The notes under the pieces are model-generated. The model was given only the letters and a program-made list of their open reading frames with translations, was not told the DNA's origin and did no database searches. From Niastella sp. (GTDB lineage: Bacteria > Bacteroidota > Bacteroidia > Chitinophagales > Chitinophagaceae), in contig JAGIBF010000003.1 of the NCBI GenBank assembly GCA_017744515.1, positions 62,001-126,000 of the forward strand: a DNA stretch of 64,000 nt. Reading direction: 5' to 3'. Positions 34,871 to 43,212 of this stretch are shown piece after piece. Within the stretch, counting starts at the first letter, position 1. The number at the start of each line of letters is the position of its first letter. A program made the position numbers and the translations under genes.

Positions 34871-34980
34871 ATTGAATCGGATAACTAATTGTCAATTCAG
34901 GGTATAAAAGTACCACTTCAGCCGTTAGCAAGCTAATCGACCGGTTGTTGCTGTTATTTTTGCTTTTCAATTTATTTTCT

Positions 34981-35532
34981 ATGGCATTCAGGGGTAAAGT
35001 GCTGCTCAACCCGCTTACGGGACAGGATATTATTTTTCTACAAACATCCAAGGACACGGAAGGCCGGTTACTGAAAATGCAGTCCGTGTATAATACGCAA
35101 TCGCGGGAGCCTATTGCTCACTATCATCCTGAGCAGGAAGAAGACTTTACCGTGCTGGAAGGCGAGCTTAGTGTTAAGATAAATGGCCAGCTGACTGCAT
35201 ATAAAGCGGGTGAACATTTTTATATCCCGAAGGGAACTGTTCACAGTATGTGGAATGCATCGGTTGGCAAAACGATCGTGAACTGGGAAGTGCGGCCCGC
35301 TATGAATACGGAATATTTACTCGAAACAACTGCCGGCCTGGCGAATGATGGGAGAACGGGCGCCGATGGCAAGCCTGGCCTGCTGCAAATCGCCCTGATC
35401 GCTAACCGGTATGCGGGCGTTTTCAGATTGGCCAAGCCGCCTTACATCGTGCAGCGGATATTGTTTACTTTATTAAGTCCTTTTGCGCGACTGGCCGGTT
35501 ACAAGGCTTCTTACCGGGAGTACCTGGATTGA
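34981..35532 (+). CDS. Cupin-domain protein
   Basis: 183 residues. A single cupin domain has metal ligands in EPIAHYHPEQEEDFTVLEGE (HxHx6-ExxxG type) near residues 40-58 and a second motif FYIPKGTVHSMWN near 79. The 70-residue C-terminal tail is hydrophobic in part (IVQRILFTLLSPFARLAGY). The substrate is unknown. The start is ATG 34981 (MAFRGKVL); TATTTTTG at 34955-34962 is a possible -7 element. Confidence 0.75.
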   Translation: MAFRGKVLLNPLTGQDIIFLQTSKDTEGRLLKMQSVYNTQSREPIAHYHPEQEEDFTVLEGELSVKINGQLTAYKAGEHFYIPKGTVHSMWNASVGKTIVNWEVRPAMNTEYLLETTAGLANDGRTGADGKPGLLQIALIANRYAGVFRLAKPPYIVQRILFTLLSPFARLAGYKASYREYLD

Positions 35533-35535
35533 AAG

Positions 35536-35590
35536 CCCTTCGACAACTCTTCGACAAGCTCAGAGTGACAGAGCAAGTTCAGGGTGACAG
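35536..35590. repeat. CTTCGACAAGCTCAGAGTGACAG repeat, two units
   Basis: CCCTTCGACAACTCTTCGAC leads into two units ending CAGAGTGACAG and CAGGGTGACAG, 19 bases apart. The right unit overlaps the end of the glycosidase gene on the minus strand and supplies its last codons and stop. Confidence 0.75.
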
Positions 35591-38269
35591 CTTAGCATCG
35601 CTTTCCGTCACTTCTTCTTCCTCATGTTTTTCACTGACTGTTTTTCCGCGCTCCTTATCGCCCAGGATGTATACCAGTTTGGCTACGAGCGCTGTCCAAC
35701 CTGTTTGGTGGCTGGCACCTAATCCACTGCCGTTATCGCCGTGGAAGTATTCATAAAACAGGATGAGGTGTTCGTTGCCGGGACGCTCATAGAAGGGGCT
35801 TTCTTCTCCATTGGTTGGGCGTTTGCCTTTTTCGTCTTTATCAAACAGCTTGATCAGTCGGAGGGTAAGTTCATCGGCCACTTGTATCAGGTTCATTTGT
35901 GTACCTGATCCAACCGGGCATTCTACCAGCAGGTCGTCGCCATAAAACTCGCCAAAGCGGCGGATGGATTCGATGATGATATAGTTGATCGGCATCCACA
36001 CTGGTCCGCGCCAGTTGGAATTGCCGCCAAAGAAGTCGGAAGTAGAATCGCCGGGATCATATTGTACTTTATAATCCACGCCGTTGATGGTCACCTCATA
36101 TGGATTTTGCTCATGATATTTGGACAATGCCCTGATGCCATAGTCTGACAGGAACTGTGTTTCATCGAGCAGTCGCTCCAACAGCTGCACCAGTTTTTCG
36201 CGGGGCACCAGCGATAGCAGGATCTCCTGGCCACCCGTCCGCTCTTCGTTGGGCCAGAAGCGACCGTTCTTCAGGCGGTAGTTCTCAAACCAGGTAATGC
36301 GTTTTTTGAAATCGCCCAACTTGTCCAGTATTTTCTTTTCAATGATGGATACGGCGAAGAGGGAAGTCAAGCCCACTATGGAATAAACCCGCAGGTGGAG
36401 GGGCGCCGAGCCTGCGATCGACAACGTATCATAAAAAAACTTATCTTCTGCATTCCACATGCCTTGCTCGTTGAGGGCTTCGGCGATGAGTACAAAGTGT
36501 TCGAAGAACTTGGTGGCCGTATCTTCAAATGCCTCATCTTTCATGGCTATCTCCATGGCCATGTCCATCATATTCAATGCGTACATGCCCATCCAACTGG
36601 TGCCATCGGCTTGTTCCAGCTGCATGGTGCCGGGTAATACGCTGCTGCGGTTGAATACGCCAATGTTATCCAACCCGAGGAAACCTCCTTCGAACATGTT
36701 ATTTCCGTTGGAGTCCTTACGGTTGATCCACCAGGTGAAGTTGATGATGAGCTTCTGGAATATGCGTTTCAGGAAGGCGATATCGCCTTTACCCGTACGG
36801 TTCTTTTCTATGCGGTATACCTGCAATGCGGCCCAGGCCTGTACGGGCGGGTTCACATCGCCAAAGTTCCACTCGTAGGCCGGCAGCTGACCGTCGGGTT
36901 TCATGTACCATTCGCGCATGATCAGGAGCAACTGGTGCTTGGCGAATGTGGGGTCTACCATCGCGAGGGGGATGCACTGGAATGCAAGGTCCCAAGCGGC
37001 ATACCAGGGGTACTCCCATTTGTCGGGCATGGAGATGATATCCTGGTTCTTCAGGTGTTTCCAGTCAGAGTTTCGACCATGGAGTTTACCAGGATTCACA
37101 TCGGTGATGCCATCGCTGGTGGTAAGCCAGCGCTCTACATCATAGTGGTAGTATTGCTTGCTCCACAAAACTCCTGACAGTGCGAGGCGTTGTATCTTCT
37201 TCCACTCGGGGTTGGTGGTGGTTTTCAGCACTTCATCATAAAATGCATCTGTCTCTTCTTTCCGGGCATTGAAAATGCTGGTGAACCCCGTTGCGAAGGG
37301 GTTGTCGAATATCTTATTGCTCAGCCGCAGGTAGGTCGTTTTGGTAGCGCCGGGTTCGATGCGGTATTTATATACCGGTGAAAACTTGGTTCCTGTTTTC
37401 CTTTGGCGGAGGGCGGTCAGGTCTTCTCCTTTGATGATGGCTTTGTGGAAGGCATCTTTGGTGAAGGGCGTGGTAGGGGGCTGGCCAGAGACAATTTCAT
37501 GATTGGTCTCATTTTCGGTCATGAGGCTATCCGATGCCGGCATGTAATACAGGTAGTAGGCGCCCAACCGGGGGTGGGTGGCCTTCACCGAGGTTTTATC
37601 GCGCCGTGTGATATGGGGCTTTTTCTCCGATTGATCATATGACCAGCGGTTGTAAAACCATAAAACGGGGGCGAGGGTAATGTCGGCTGTCTGGGAATAC
37701 CGGTTGGTGATATCGATCTTAATGAAGATGTCTTTGGAGTTTTCCTTGGCATAGGTAACCAGCACATCGAAATACTGGTCTTTGTCGAAGATGCCGGTAT
37801 CGAGTATTTCATACTCGGGCTCCTGCCTTGACCGACCGCGGCTTTCTTCTTTTAGTTTGTTGTAGGGAAACTCACGCTGCGGGTACTTGTACAGGTACTG
37901 CATGTAGTAGTGCGTGGGCAGGTTGTCGAGGTGGTAATATAGTTCTTTTACATCCTCGCCGTGGTTGCCTTCGTAATTGCCCAGGCCAAACAGGCGTTCC
38001 TTGAGTATGTGGTCTTTGCCGTTCCACAGGGAAATACCGAAGCAAAGGTTCTGGAAAAAGTCGGATATGCCGGCCAGTCCGTCCTCTCCCCAGCGGTATG
38101 CGCGGCAGTGTGCATGATCGAAAGGGAAATAGTTCCAGGCATCGCTGTTCATGCTATAATCTTCCCGCACTGTGCCCCATTGCCTTTCGCTGAGGTAAGG
38201 GCCCCATTGCTCCAGTGGTATCTTTTTAGTTGAATTGACGGTTAATCGCTGATGTTCTGCGGTAGTCAT
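35579..38269 (-). CDS. MGH1-like glycoside hydrolase (GH63-related glucosidase)
   Basis: 896 residues. The sequence resembles bacterial relatives of GH63 mannosyl-oligosaccharide glucosidases. It has an N-terminal beta domain (1-400) and a C-terminal alpha/alpha barrel with YPWYAAWDLAFQCIPLAMVD near 435 and AYEWNFGDVNPPVQAWAALQ near 475, where the catalytic carboxylates are expected. No signal peptide is evident, so it is probably cytoplasmic. The start was set at ATG 38269; TTG 38290 is in frame but has no support. The last codons and stop come from an intergenic repeat. Confidence 0.82.
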   Translation of the reverse strand: MTTAEHQRLTVNSTKKIPLEQWGPYLSERQWGTVREDYSMNSDAWNYFPFDHAHCRAYRWGEDGLAGISDFFQNLCFGISLWNGKDHILKERLFGLGNYEGNHGEDVKELYYHLDNLPTHYYMQYLYKYPQREFPYNKLKEESRGRSRQEPEYEILDTGIFDKDQYFDVLVTYAKENSKDIFIKIDITNRYSQTADITLAPVLWFYNRWSYDQSEKKPHITRRDKTSVKATHPRLGAYYLYYMPASDSLMTENETNHEIVSGQPPTTPFTKDAFHKAIIKGEDLTALRQRKTGTKFSPVYKYRIEPGATKTTYLRLSNKIFDNPFATGFTSIFNARKEETDAFYDEVLKTTTNPEWKKIQRLALSGVLWSKQYYHYDVERWLTTSDGITDVNPGKLHGRNSDWKHLKNQDIISMPDKWEYPWYAAWDLAFQCIPLAMVDPTFAKHQLLLIMREWYMKPDGQLPAYEWNFGDVNPPVQAWAALQVYRIEKNRTGKGDIAFLKRIFQKLIINFTWWINRKDSNGNNMFEGGFLGLDNIGVFNRSSVLPGTMQLEQADGTSWMGMYALNMMDMAMEIAMKDEAFEDTATKFFEHFVLIAEALNEQGMWNAEDKFFYDTLSIAGSAPLHLRVYSIVGLTSLFAVSIIEKKILDKLGDFKKRITWFENYRLKNGRFWPNEERTGGQEILLSLVPREKLVQLLERLLDETQFLSDYGIRALSKYHEQNPYEVTINGVDYKVQYDPGDSTSDFFGGNSNWRGPVWMPINYIIIESIRRFGEFYGDDLLVECPVGSGTQMNLIQVADELTLRLIKLFDKDEKGKRPTNGEESPFYERPGNEHLILFYEYFHGDNGSGLGASHQTGWTALVAKLVYILGDKERGKTVSEKHEEEEVTESDAKLSP

Positions 38270-38383
38270 GGTGTTGTTTTCGTTCCACAATATCTCTCTT
38301 GCAATAGCGTAAAAGCTATTTATTAGGCAAACAACGCTAAATGGATAGGTTTTATTAAGTGAATTTACAGCTTTACGCAGGGA

Positions 38384-38418
38384 TAAAAAACAAAAAGGCC
38401 GCTCCTTCGAGAAGCGGC
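38384..38418 (-). terminator. Minus-strand terminator 1 upstream of the glycosidase
   Basis: GCCGCT/AGCGGC stem (38398-38418) with an inner CT/AG pair and TCG loop. On the minus strand it is followed by CCTTTTTGTTTTTTATCC. It lies 115 bases upstream of the glycosidase start, reading toward it. Confidence 0.7.
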
Positions 38419-38485
38419 GCCTACCAAAACTACTGCTTATACTACTTCTTATTACTTAAATGAACCATTCTGGTTCATGTGATCT

Positions 38486-38524
38486 CAAAAAAATAAGGTG
38501 CCGGCCACCCTCTACCGACACCTT
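38486..38524 (-). terminator. Minus-strand terminator 2 upstream of the glycosidase
   Basis: On the minus strand, AAGGTGTCGG pairs with CCGGCACCTT (38495-38524; one G-U pair), followed by A and seven T. A strong intrinsic terminator not preceded by any annotated minus-strand gene. Confidence 0.75.
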
Positions 38525-38589
38525 AACAGACGCACAAAATCTAACTCACACCTTGCTTGCCTGTGTTATAGCTCCTTTGGAAAAGTTTA

Positions 38590-38727
38590 ATGGCTGAATA
38601 TCTAAAAGCAATCATCAACAAAAAATCCTTCACCCTCTTACTGCTGATGATTGCTTTCATCAGTTTTCATGGTCATTATTCATTGTTCGTCGTTCCTGTT
38701 ATCCTGGTCTGCCCGTCTCAATCATAA
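38590..38727 (+). CDS. Possible 45-aa hydrophobic small protein
   Basis: ATG 38590 to TAA 38727 encodes a 45-residue peptide, MAEYLKAIINKKSFTLLLMI at the N-terminus, with one or two hydrophobic segments (residues 13-24 and 30-42). It has no clear promoter element and lies antisense to the candidate RNA. Low confidence; either it or the RNA may be the real feature. Confidence 0.25.
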   Translation: MAEYLKAIINKKSFTLLLLMIAFISFHGHYSLFVVPVILVCPSQS

Positions 38728-38979
38728 TGACATAGCAAATGTGCGCATTATCGGTACCCTTAACAATAGCATGAAGATGTGAGAATTAATACTTACGGCT
38801 GTTCGCTTTTCGGCTGAACTTAACATGTGTTGCACTTCATGTCCTTTTTATTCCATTTATCCCCGTTTTACCTGTGCTGGTACTACTTAGTGGTATCACA
38901 TATCTGTGTGGTTTTGGGCAAAAGTTCTTCCAAAAGAAAAAAGGGATGGTTATTTTTGATAATACTTACACCCACTCCC

Positions 38980-41900
38980 TTGTTACGATCAACGGTTTAT
39001 ACCATCCTGCTCTTTTGTTTGCCGACCATGTTGCTGGCGCAGCACCGCAAATATGTTTTCAACAGGCTTTCTTCGAAGGAGGGCCTTGCTTCCAACCATG
39101 TGTACAGTATTCTGCAAGACCAAAAGGGTTTTACCTGGCTGGGCACTGCCAATGGGCTTCAGCGTTTCGATGGTCGTAAGGTCGTTATGTTCCGTCCACC
39201 GGTAGGTGATAAGAATTATCTGCCAGCTGTAGCTATCAAGCAAATTGCCGAAGACATCAATCATCATTTCTGGGTGAGGACTGAACAGGAGGTAGGGATC
39301 TTTGACCCGGTAACTTTCCGTTATAAAAAGGCTATCGTAAAGACCGGTATGGATGTTCCTCCGCGCTCGGAGTCTTTCCTGTGGATGGACAGCAAGGGTA
39401 ATATTTTCCTCATCATTACGCGCGTGGGTGTGCTGGTATATGACTGGAAATCCAATACGTTCAGCAAAGACGAAAGCCGCATCCGTATTCCCAAGGGCTG
39501 GAGTGTACGGCGACTGATGGAAGACCCGAAGACTGGTAACTATTGGATGGGCGCCGACTCGGGATTGGCGATGTACAACGTGCAGACCAAATCGTTGAGT
39601 TATTATGGCCACAATGCCGACCAGGTTCCTTTGCTCGACAATCCGCTTTTTACCGAGCCGGTAACGGTGATGTTCATAGACCGGCAATCGCGTTTCTGGC
39701 TTACGACCTGGAATCCGCGCAGTATTGAAAAGTTCTTTTGTTATGATATTGCTACCGGCCGCATGACCAGGGATACTGCCGGCCTGTTTATTTATACTAC
39801 CGCATACAAAGAATTAAATGCTTTCACGCAACAAGCGAGTGGCGCTATCTGGGCTTATGGTGATCGACTGCTGATGGAACTCGATACGCTCACCAAACGT
39901 TTTCAATATATCCGCAATGACTATGTAGATGATTACGATATTAAATATGATATGGTGTATTGCATGTATGAAGACCGTGAACAGAATACATGGATCGGCA
40001 CCGATGAAGGGGTTTATATTTTCAATCCTGCCCGGCAGTTGTTCTACAGCATGGTGTTGCAGGTTGATCAACCGGATAATAACAAAAGAAGCCTGCAGGT
40101 AAATTCCTTTCTGGAAAGTAGTAACAATAACCTGTTGATCGCGTCCTGGGGATTGGGCACTTTTGCCTGCGACAGTAATTTTCTTCCTCATAAAAACAGT
40201 GTGCTGAAAGGTGTGCCGGCCGGTGATAATAATTATGGTATGCAATGGGACCTGCACCAGGAAAAGGCAACGGGCCGCATTTGGGTGGCCTGTCAGGAAG
40301 GGCGCATCATTGTACACGACACTGCCACCGGCACTTCTGCATTTTATAAATTACCGCTGGCAGAGCAACGTACTATCCGGCAGATCTCTGAAGACAAGGA
40401 TGGTAATATCTGGCTGGCCACGCAGTATGGTCACCTCATCAAGTGGGACCCTTCGGCGGGTTATGGCCAGCACTTTTTGCAGGGATTCAAGCTCGTGCAA
40501 TCTATCAATACTATTGTATATAAGATGACAGTAGATAAGGATGGATTTATCTGGTTATGTTCTCACATGAAAGGGCTTTACAAGATGGACCCGCGCTCTG
40601 GTGAAATGATAGCTCATTATGATTCAAAGGGTGGCCCCGACCGTTCGCTTTATTATGATATTGTAAACGACATCTTTCAATACAACGACAGTTTGTATTT
40701 CATCGCTACCGGTGCGTTGAACCTGCTCAATAAGAATACAGGGGTTATTCAGCAGATCACCTCTGATGACGGATTGCCTTCGATGAGTGTGAACAGTATT
40801 GAAAGGGATAATGAGGGTAATTTATGGCTGGGGCTTGCCGATGGGATTTGCCGTTATAATTATAAGCGGAAGGTTTTTACGCTTTTCACGCAGAAGGATG
40901 GCATCATATATTCCAATTTTAAATATAATGCCAGTATCCGGTTGCACAATGGCAAGCTCGTCTTTGGCAACCCACATAACTTTGTTTACTTCCAGCCTGA
41001 GCGGGCTTATAGTTCGGCTCCTCCACTGGATGTTACGATCACGGATTTTAAATTGTTCAATAATTACCTGCCACCGGATTCTATTATGAAACTGAGCAGG
41101 GTAGAGCTGAATCACACACAAAACTCCCTGACCATTGAATTTGCTGCGCTTAGTTTTTTACAACGGGATAAGATCGTTTACTACTATCAATTCGAAGGGA
41201 TCGATAAGGAATGGATCAGGGCTGACAAAGGGCTGTTTGCCAATTATACTTCTTTACCATCGGGGCATTATACGTTCAAAGTAAAATGTGAGAATGCCGA
41301 TGGCATCGAATCGAAAAGCATTACTACGCTTAAGATCTATATCCGTCCTCCTTTCTGGAAAACCTGGTGGTTCCTTTCGCTGGTGGTTATTGCCGTGGCG
41401 GGGTTGATCTATTTCATCCACCGGCTGCGGGTGAATCAATTGCTCGGTATGGAAAAGGTGCGCACCCGCATTGCCCGCGACCTGCATGATGACATGGGCT
41501 CTACGCTGAGTACCATCAATATCCTGAGTGAGATGGCCAAAATGAAGGTGATGAAGGATGCGGAAAAAACCAGTGAGTACCTCGGCAAGATCAGTGACAA
41601 CAGCAGCCGGATGATGGAGGCCATGGATGATATCGTGTGGAGCATCAATCCTATGAATGACAGCATGCAGCGTATTACTGCGCGCATGCGCGAGTTTGCC
41701 ACCGGTGTGCTGGAAGCAAGGAATATCGATTTCACTTTCCGGGTTGATGAGCAGGTGCAAGACCTGAAGCTGGACATGGAAGCGCGGCGCGACTTTTTCC
41801 TGCTGTTCAAAGAGGCTGTCAACAACCTGGCGAAATATTCCCAGTGTAAAAATGCTCTTATCGATATCTCCATCCTGAAGGAGCGGTTGATCATGAAGAT

Positions 41901-42057
41901 CATGGATGATGGGATCGGGTTTGATGTGCAGCATGCGGACTCTGGCAACGGCCTGCTGAATATGAAGAAAAGGGCGCAGTCGCTGAATGGTACGCTTTCC
42001 ATCGAATCGAAGCCGGGCGCGGGTACCAAGGTGCTGCTGGATGTTCCGGTGACATAA
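38980..42057 (+). CDS. Two-component sensor kinase with beta-propeller sensor (HisKA_3)
   Basis: About 1025 residues. It has a signal peptide (MLRSTVYTILLFCLPTMLLA, TTG start). Two seven-bladed regulator-propeller domains in the periplasm show repeats such as GFTWLGTANGLQRFDG, NTWIGTDEGVYIFNP and GNLWLGLADGICRYN. A Y_Y_Y domain (about 690-750) and one transmembrane helix (WWFLSLVVIAVAGLIYFI) follow. The HisKA_3 motif is RIARDLHDDMGSTLSTINIL; the HATPase domain ends in SKPGAGTKVLLDVPV. The frame is open to 38827 and ATG 38839 is an alternative start. TTG 38980 is preferred because TATTTTTG lies at 38951-38958 and the signal peptide is then clean. Confidence 0.85.
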   Translation: MLRSTVYTILLFCLPTMLLAQHRKYVFNRLSSKEGLASNHVYSILQDQKGFTWLGTANGLQRFDGRKVVMFRPPVGDKNYLPAVAIKQIAEDINHHFWVRTEQEVGIFDPVTFRYKKAIVKTGMDVPPRSESFLWMDSKGNIFLIITRVGVLVYDWKSNTFSKDESRIRIPKGWSVRRLMEDPKTGNYWMGADSGLAMYNVQTKSLSYYGHNADQVPLLDNPLFTEPVTVMFIDRQSRFWLTTWNPRSIEKFFCYDIATGRMTRDTAGLFIYTTAYKELNAFTQQASGAIWAYGDRLLMELDTLTKRFQYIRNDYVDDYDIKYDMVYCMYEDREQNTWIGTDEGVYIFNPARQLFYSMVLQVDQPDNNKRSLQVNSFLESSNNNLLIASWGLGTFACDSNFLPHKNSVLKGVPAGDNNYGMQWDLHQEKATGRIWVACQEGRIIVHDTATGTSAFYKLPLAEQRTIRQISEDKDGNIWLATQYGHLIKWDPSAGYGQHFLQGFKLVQSINTIVYKMTVDKDGFIWLCSHMKGLYKMDPRSGEMIAHYDSKGGPDRSLYYDIVNDIFQYNDSLYFIATGALNLLNKNTGVIQQITSDDGLPSMSVNSIERDNEGNLWLGLADGICRYNYKRKVFTLFTQKDGIIYSNFKYNASIRLHNGKLVFGNPHNFVYFQPERAYSSAPPLDVTITDFKLFNNYLPPDSIMKLSRVELNHTQNSLTIEFAALSFLQRDKIVYYYQFEGIDKEWIRADKGLFANYTSLPSGHYTFKVKCENADGIESKSITTLKIYIRPPFWKTWWFLSLVVIAVAGLIYFIHRLRVNQLLGMEKVRTRIARDLHDDMGSTLSTINILSEMAKMKVMKDAEKTSEYLGKISDNSSRMMEAMDDIVWSINPMNDSMQRITARMREFATGVLEARNIDFTFRVDEQVQDLKLDMEARRDFFLLFKEAVNNLAKYSQCKNALIDISILKERLIMKIMDDGIGFDVQHADSGNGLLNMKKRAQSLNGTLSIESKPGAGTKVLLDVPVT

Positions 42058-42065
42058 TTATGTGA

Positions 42066-42096
42066 TTGCGGCTGGTGAAATAAATGTATATTTTTG
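42066..42096 (+). promoter_or_regulatory. Internal promoter of the response-regulator gene
   Basis: TTG at 42066-42068, 20 bases, TATTTTTG at 42089-42096: consensus spacing and sequence. It sits just after the kinase stop, so the regulator can be expressed independently. Confidence 0.65.
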
Positions 42097-42115
42097 TTGT
42101 ATAAACTGCCATTTG

Positions 42116-42748
42116 ATGATCAATGTCATGTTATATGAGGATAATCCCCAGCTGAGAGAGGGTTTGTCGATGCTGCTCAACGGCTCGGAGGGGTTCGAGG
42201 TAATTGGTGCTTTCAAGAATTGCAATAATGTGGTGAGTGAAGTGGAAGCGCTGAGACCTGACGTGATCCTCATGGACATTGATATGCCGGGCACCAATGG
42301 CATCGACGGCCTGAAGCTGATCCGCCAGGCAAACATAGATGTCAAAATTCTGATGTTGACTGTTTTCGACGACAACAAGAATGTTTTTGAAGCTATTAAG
42401 AACGGGGCCAACGGTTACTTACTTAAAAAGACTCCTCCTGCGAAATTGCTGGAATATATACAGGAGGCGCATACCGGCGGTGCGCCCATGACTTCTTCTA
42501 TTGCTACACAAGTATTGAAAATGTTTTCCCAGGCTCACAATGATGTGGGTAGTGATTATCATCTTTCTGAAAGGGAAAAGCAAGTACTGCAATGGCTCGT
42601 CAATGGTTACAGCTACAAAATGATCGCCTCAGAAATGTTCATCTCCATCGATACGGTTCGTTCTCACATCAAAAAGATCTACGAAAAGCTGCATGTAAAT
42701 TCCAAGAGTGAAGCTGTAGCCAAGGCTTTTAAGGATAAGATCGTTTAG
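42116..42748 (+). CDS. LuxR/NarL-type response regulator
   Basis: 210 residues. The receiver domain (1-120) has the acidic pocket YEDN and phosphoacceptor D54 in ILMDIDMPG, the switch Thr in MLTVFDD and Lys in LLKKTPP. The C-terminal LuxR helix-turn-helix (about 145-205) carries LSEREKQVLQWLVNGYSYKM and DTVRSHIKKIYEKL. It is the cognate partner of the adjacent sensor kinase, 58 bases upstream. It would activate genes in response to the periplasmic signal. The start is ATG 42116. Confidence 0.9.
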   Translation: MINVMLYEDNPQLREGLSMLLNGSEGFEVIGAFKNCNNVVSEVEALRPDVILMDIDMPGTNGIDGLKLIRQANIDVKILMLTVFDDNKNVFEAIKNGANGYLLKKTPPAKLLEYIQEAHTGGAPMTSSIATQVLKMFSQAHNDVGSDYHLSEREKQVLQWLVNGYSYKMIASEMFISIDTVRSHIKKIYEKLHVNSKSEAVAKAFKDKIV

Positions 42749-42795
42749 TTATTCTCTCCCCGATTTTGGTGACTTCTTTTCACATCTTTATGTTA

Positions 42796-42826
42796 TTGTG
42801 CAGGGTGTTTTCACTGATTAGCTTTG
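42796..42826 (+). promoter_or_regulatory. Promoter of the 83-aa secreted-protein gene
   Basis: TTG at 42796-42798, 20 bases, TAGCTTTG at 42819-42826. Consensus sequence and spacing; the ATG is at 42851. Confidence 0.65.
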
Positions 42827-42850
42827 TGGAGCAAATTAAAAAGTATAATC

Positions 42851-43102
42851 ATGAAACAGTCGATGCAGGTAATTGCGATGGTGGCATTTCTCGGCTGCTT
42901 TGCTGTACTGGTCATTGCGGCTGGCAGCGGCAAAGCGAAGTCACAGGAAAATTGTAGTGAAGAGTGGAAGAAGGGAATGCAGCATGAGAAGAAAACTGTG
43001 ATGTCGGATGCTGGTACTCCAGCAGGTTGCGTGGCAACCTGCTCCCGTGAAATAAAACAGGATGTTGTTTTTCCTGTGGAGTTATTCCACGCAGTACTTT
43101 AA
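42851..43102 (+). CDS. Small exported protein, unknown function
   Basis: 83 residues: MKQSMQVIAMVAFLGCFAVL is an N-terminal membrane anchor or signal peptide; the mature part has three cysteines (NCSEEW, AGCVATC). It has its own consensus promoter, which supports the reality of this short gene. It follows the response regulator and may be one of its targets; that is only a guess. No family was recognised. Confidence 0.6.
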   Translation: MKQSMQVIAMVAFLGCFAVLVIAAGSGKAKSQENCSEEWKKGMQHEKKTVMSDAGTPAGCVATCSREIKQDVVFPVELFHAVL

Positions 43103-43183
43103 ATTATTGGACGGATATTCTATATAACCTGTCAGGTTAGCAAGATCGTTTTTAATCAGGCAGTTTTCTCAAGGGTGGTTTAC

Positions 43184-43212
43184 ATCCCGTCTTGTTGAGA
43201 CGGGATTTTTTT
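43184..43212. terminator. Bidirectional terminator between the small secreted gene and chrA
   Basis: ATCCCGTCT (43184-43192), loop TGTTG, AGACGGGAT (43198-43206), then seven T. It stops + strand transcripts and overlaps the end of chrA. Confidence 0.85.

Larger units (their letters stand above)
38486..38735 (-). ncRNA. Candidate small RNA ending at tandem terminators
   Basis: Two terminators in tandem end a leftward transcript that contains no good ORF. A promoter-like pair lies upstream on the minus strand: TTG at 38766-38764, 20 bases, CACATTTG at 38743-38736 (two mismatches from TAnnTTTG). Between them is a perfect 13-bp inverted repeat (AAAGCAATCATCA at 38605-38617, its complement at 38645-38657) around a 27-base loop. 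An RNA of about 240 bases is inferred; no known RNA family was recognised. Confidence 0.3.

Noticed and set aside
38989-39687. 232-aa open frame opposite the sensor kinase gene
   Set aside because: It mirrors a conserved propeller region and has no start signal or recognisable fold.
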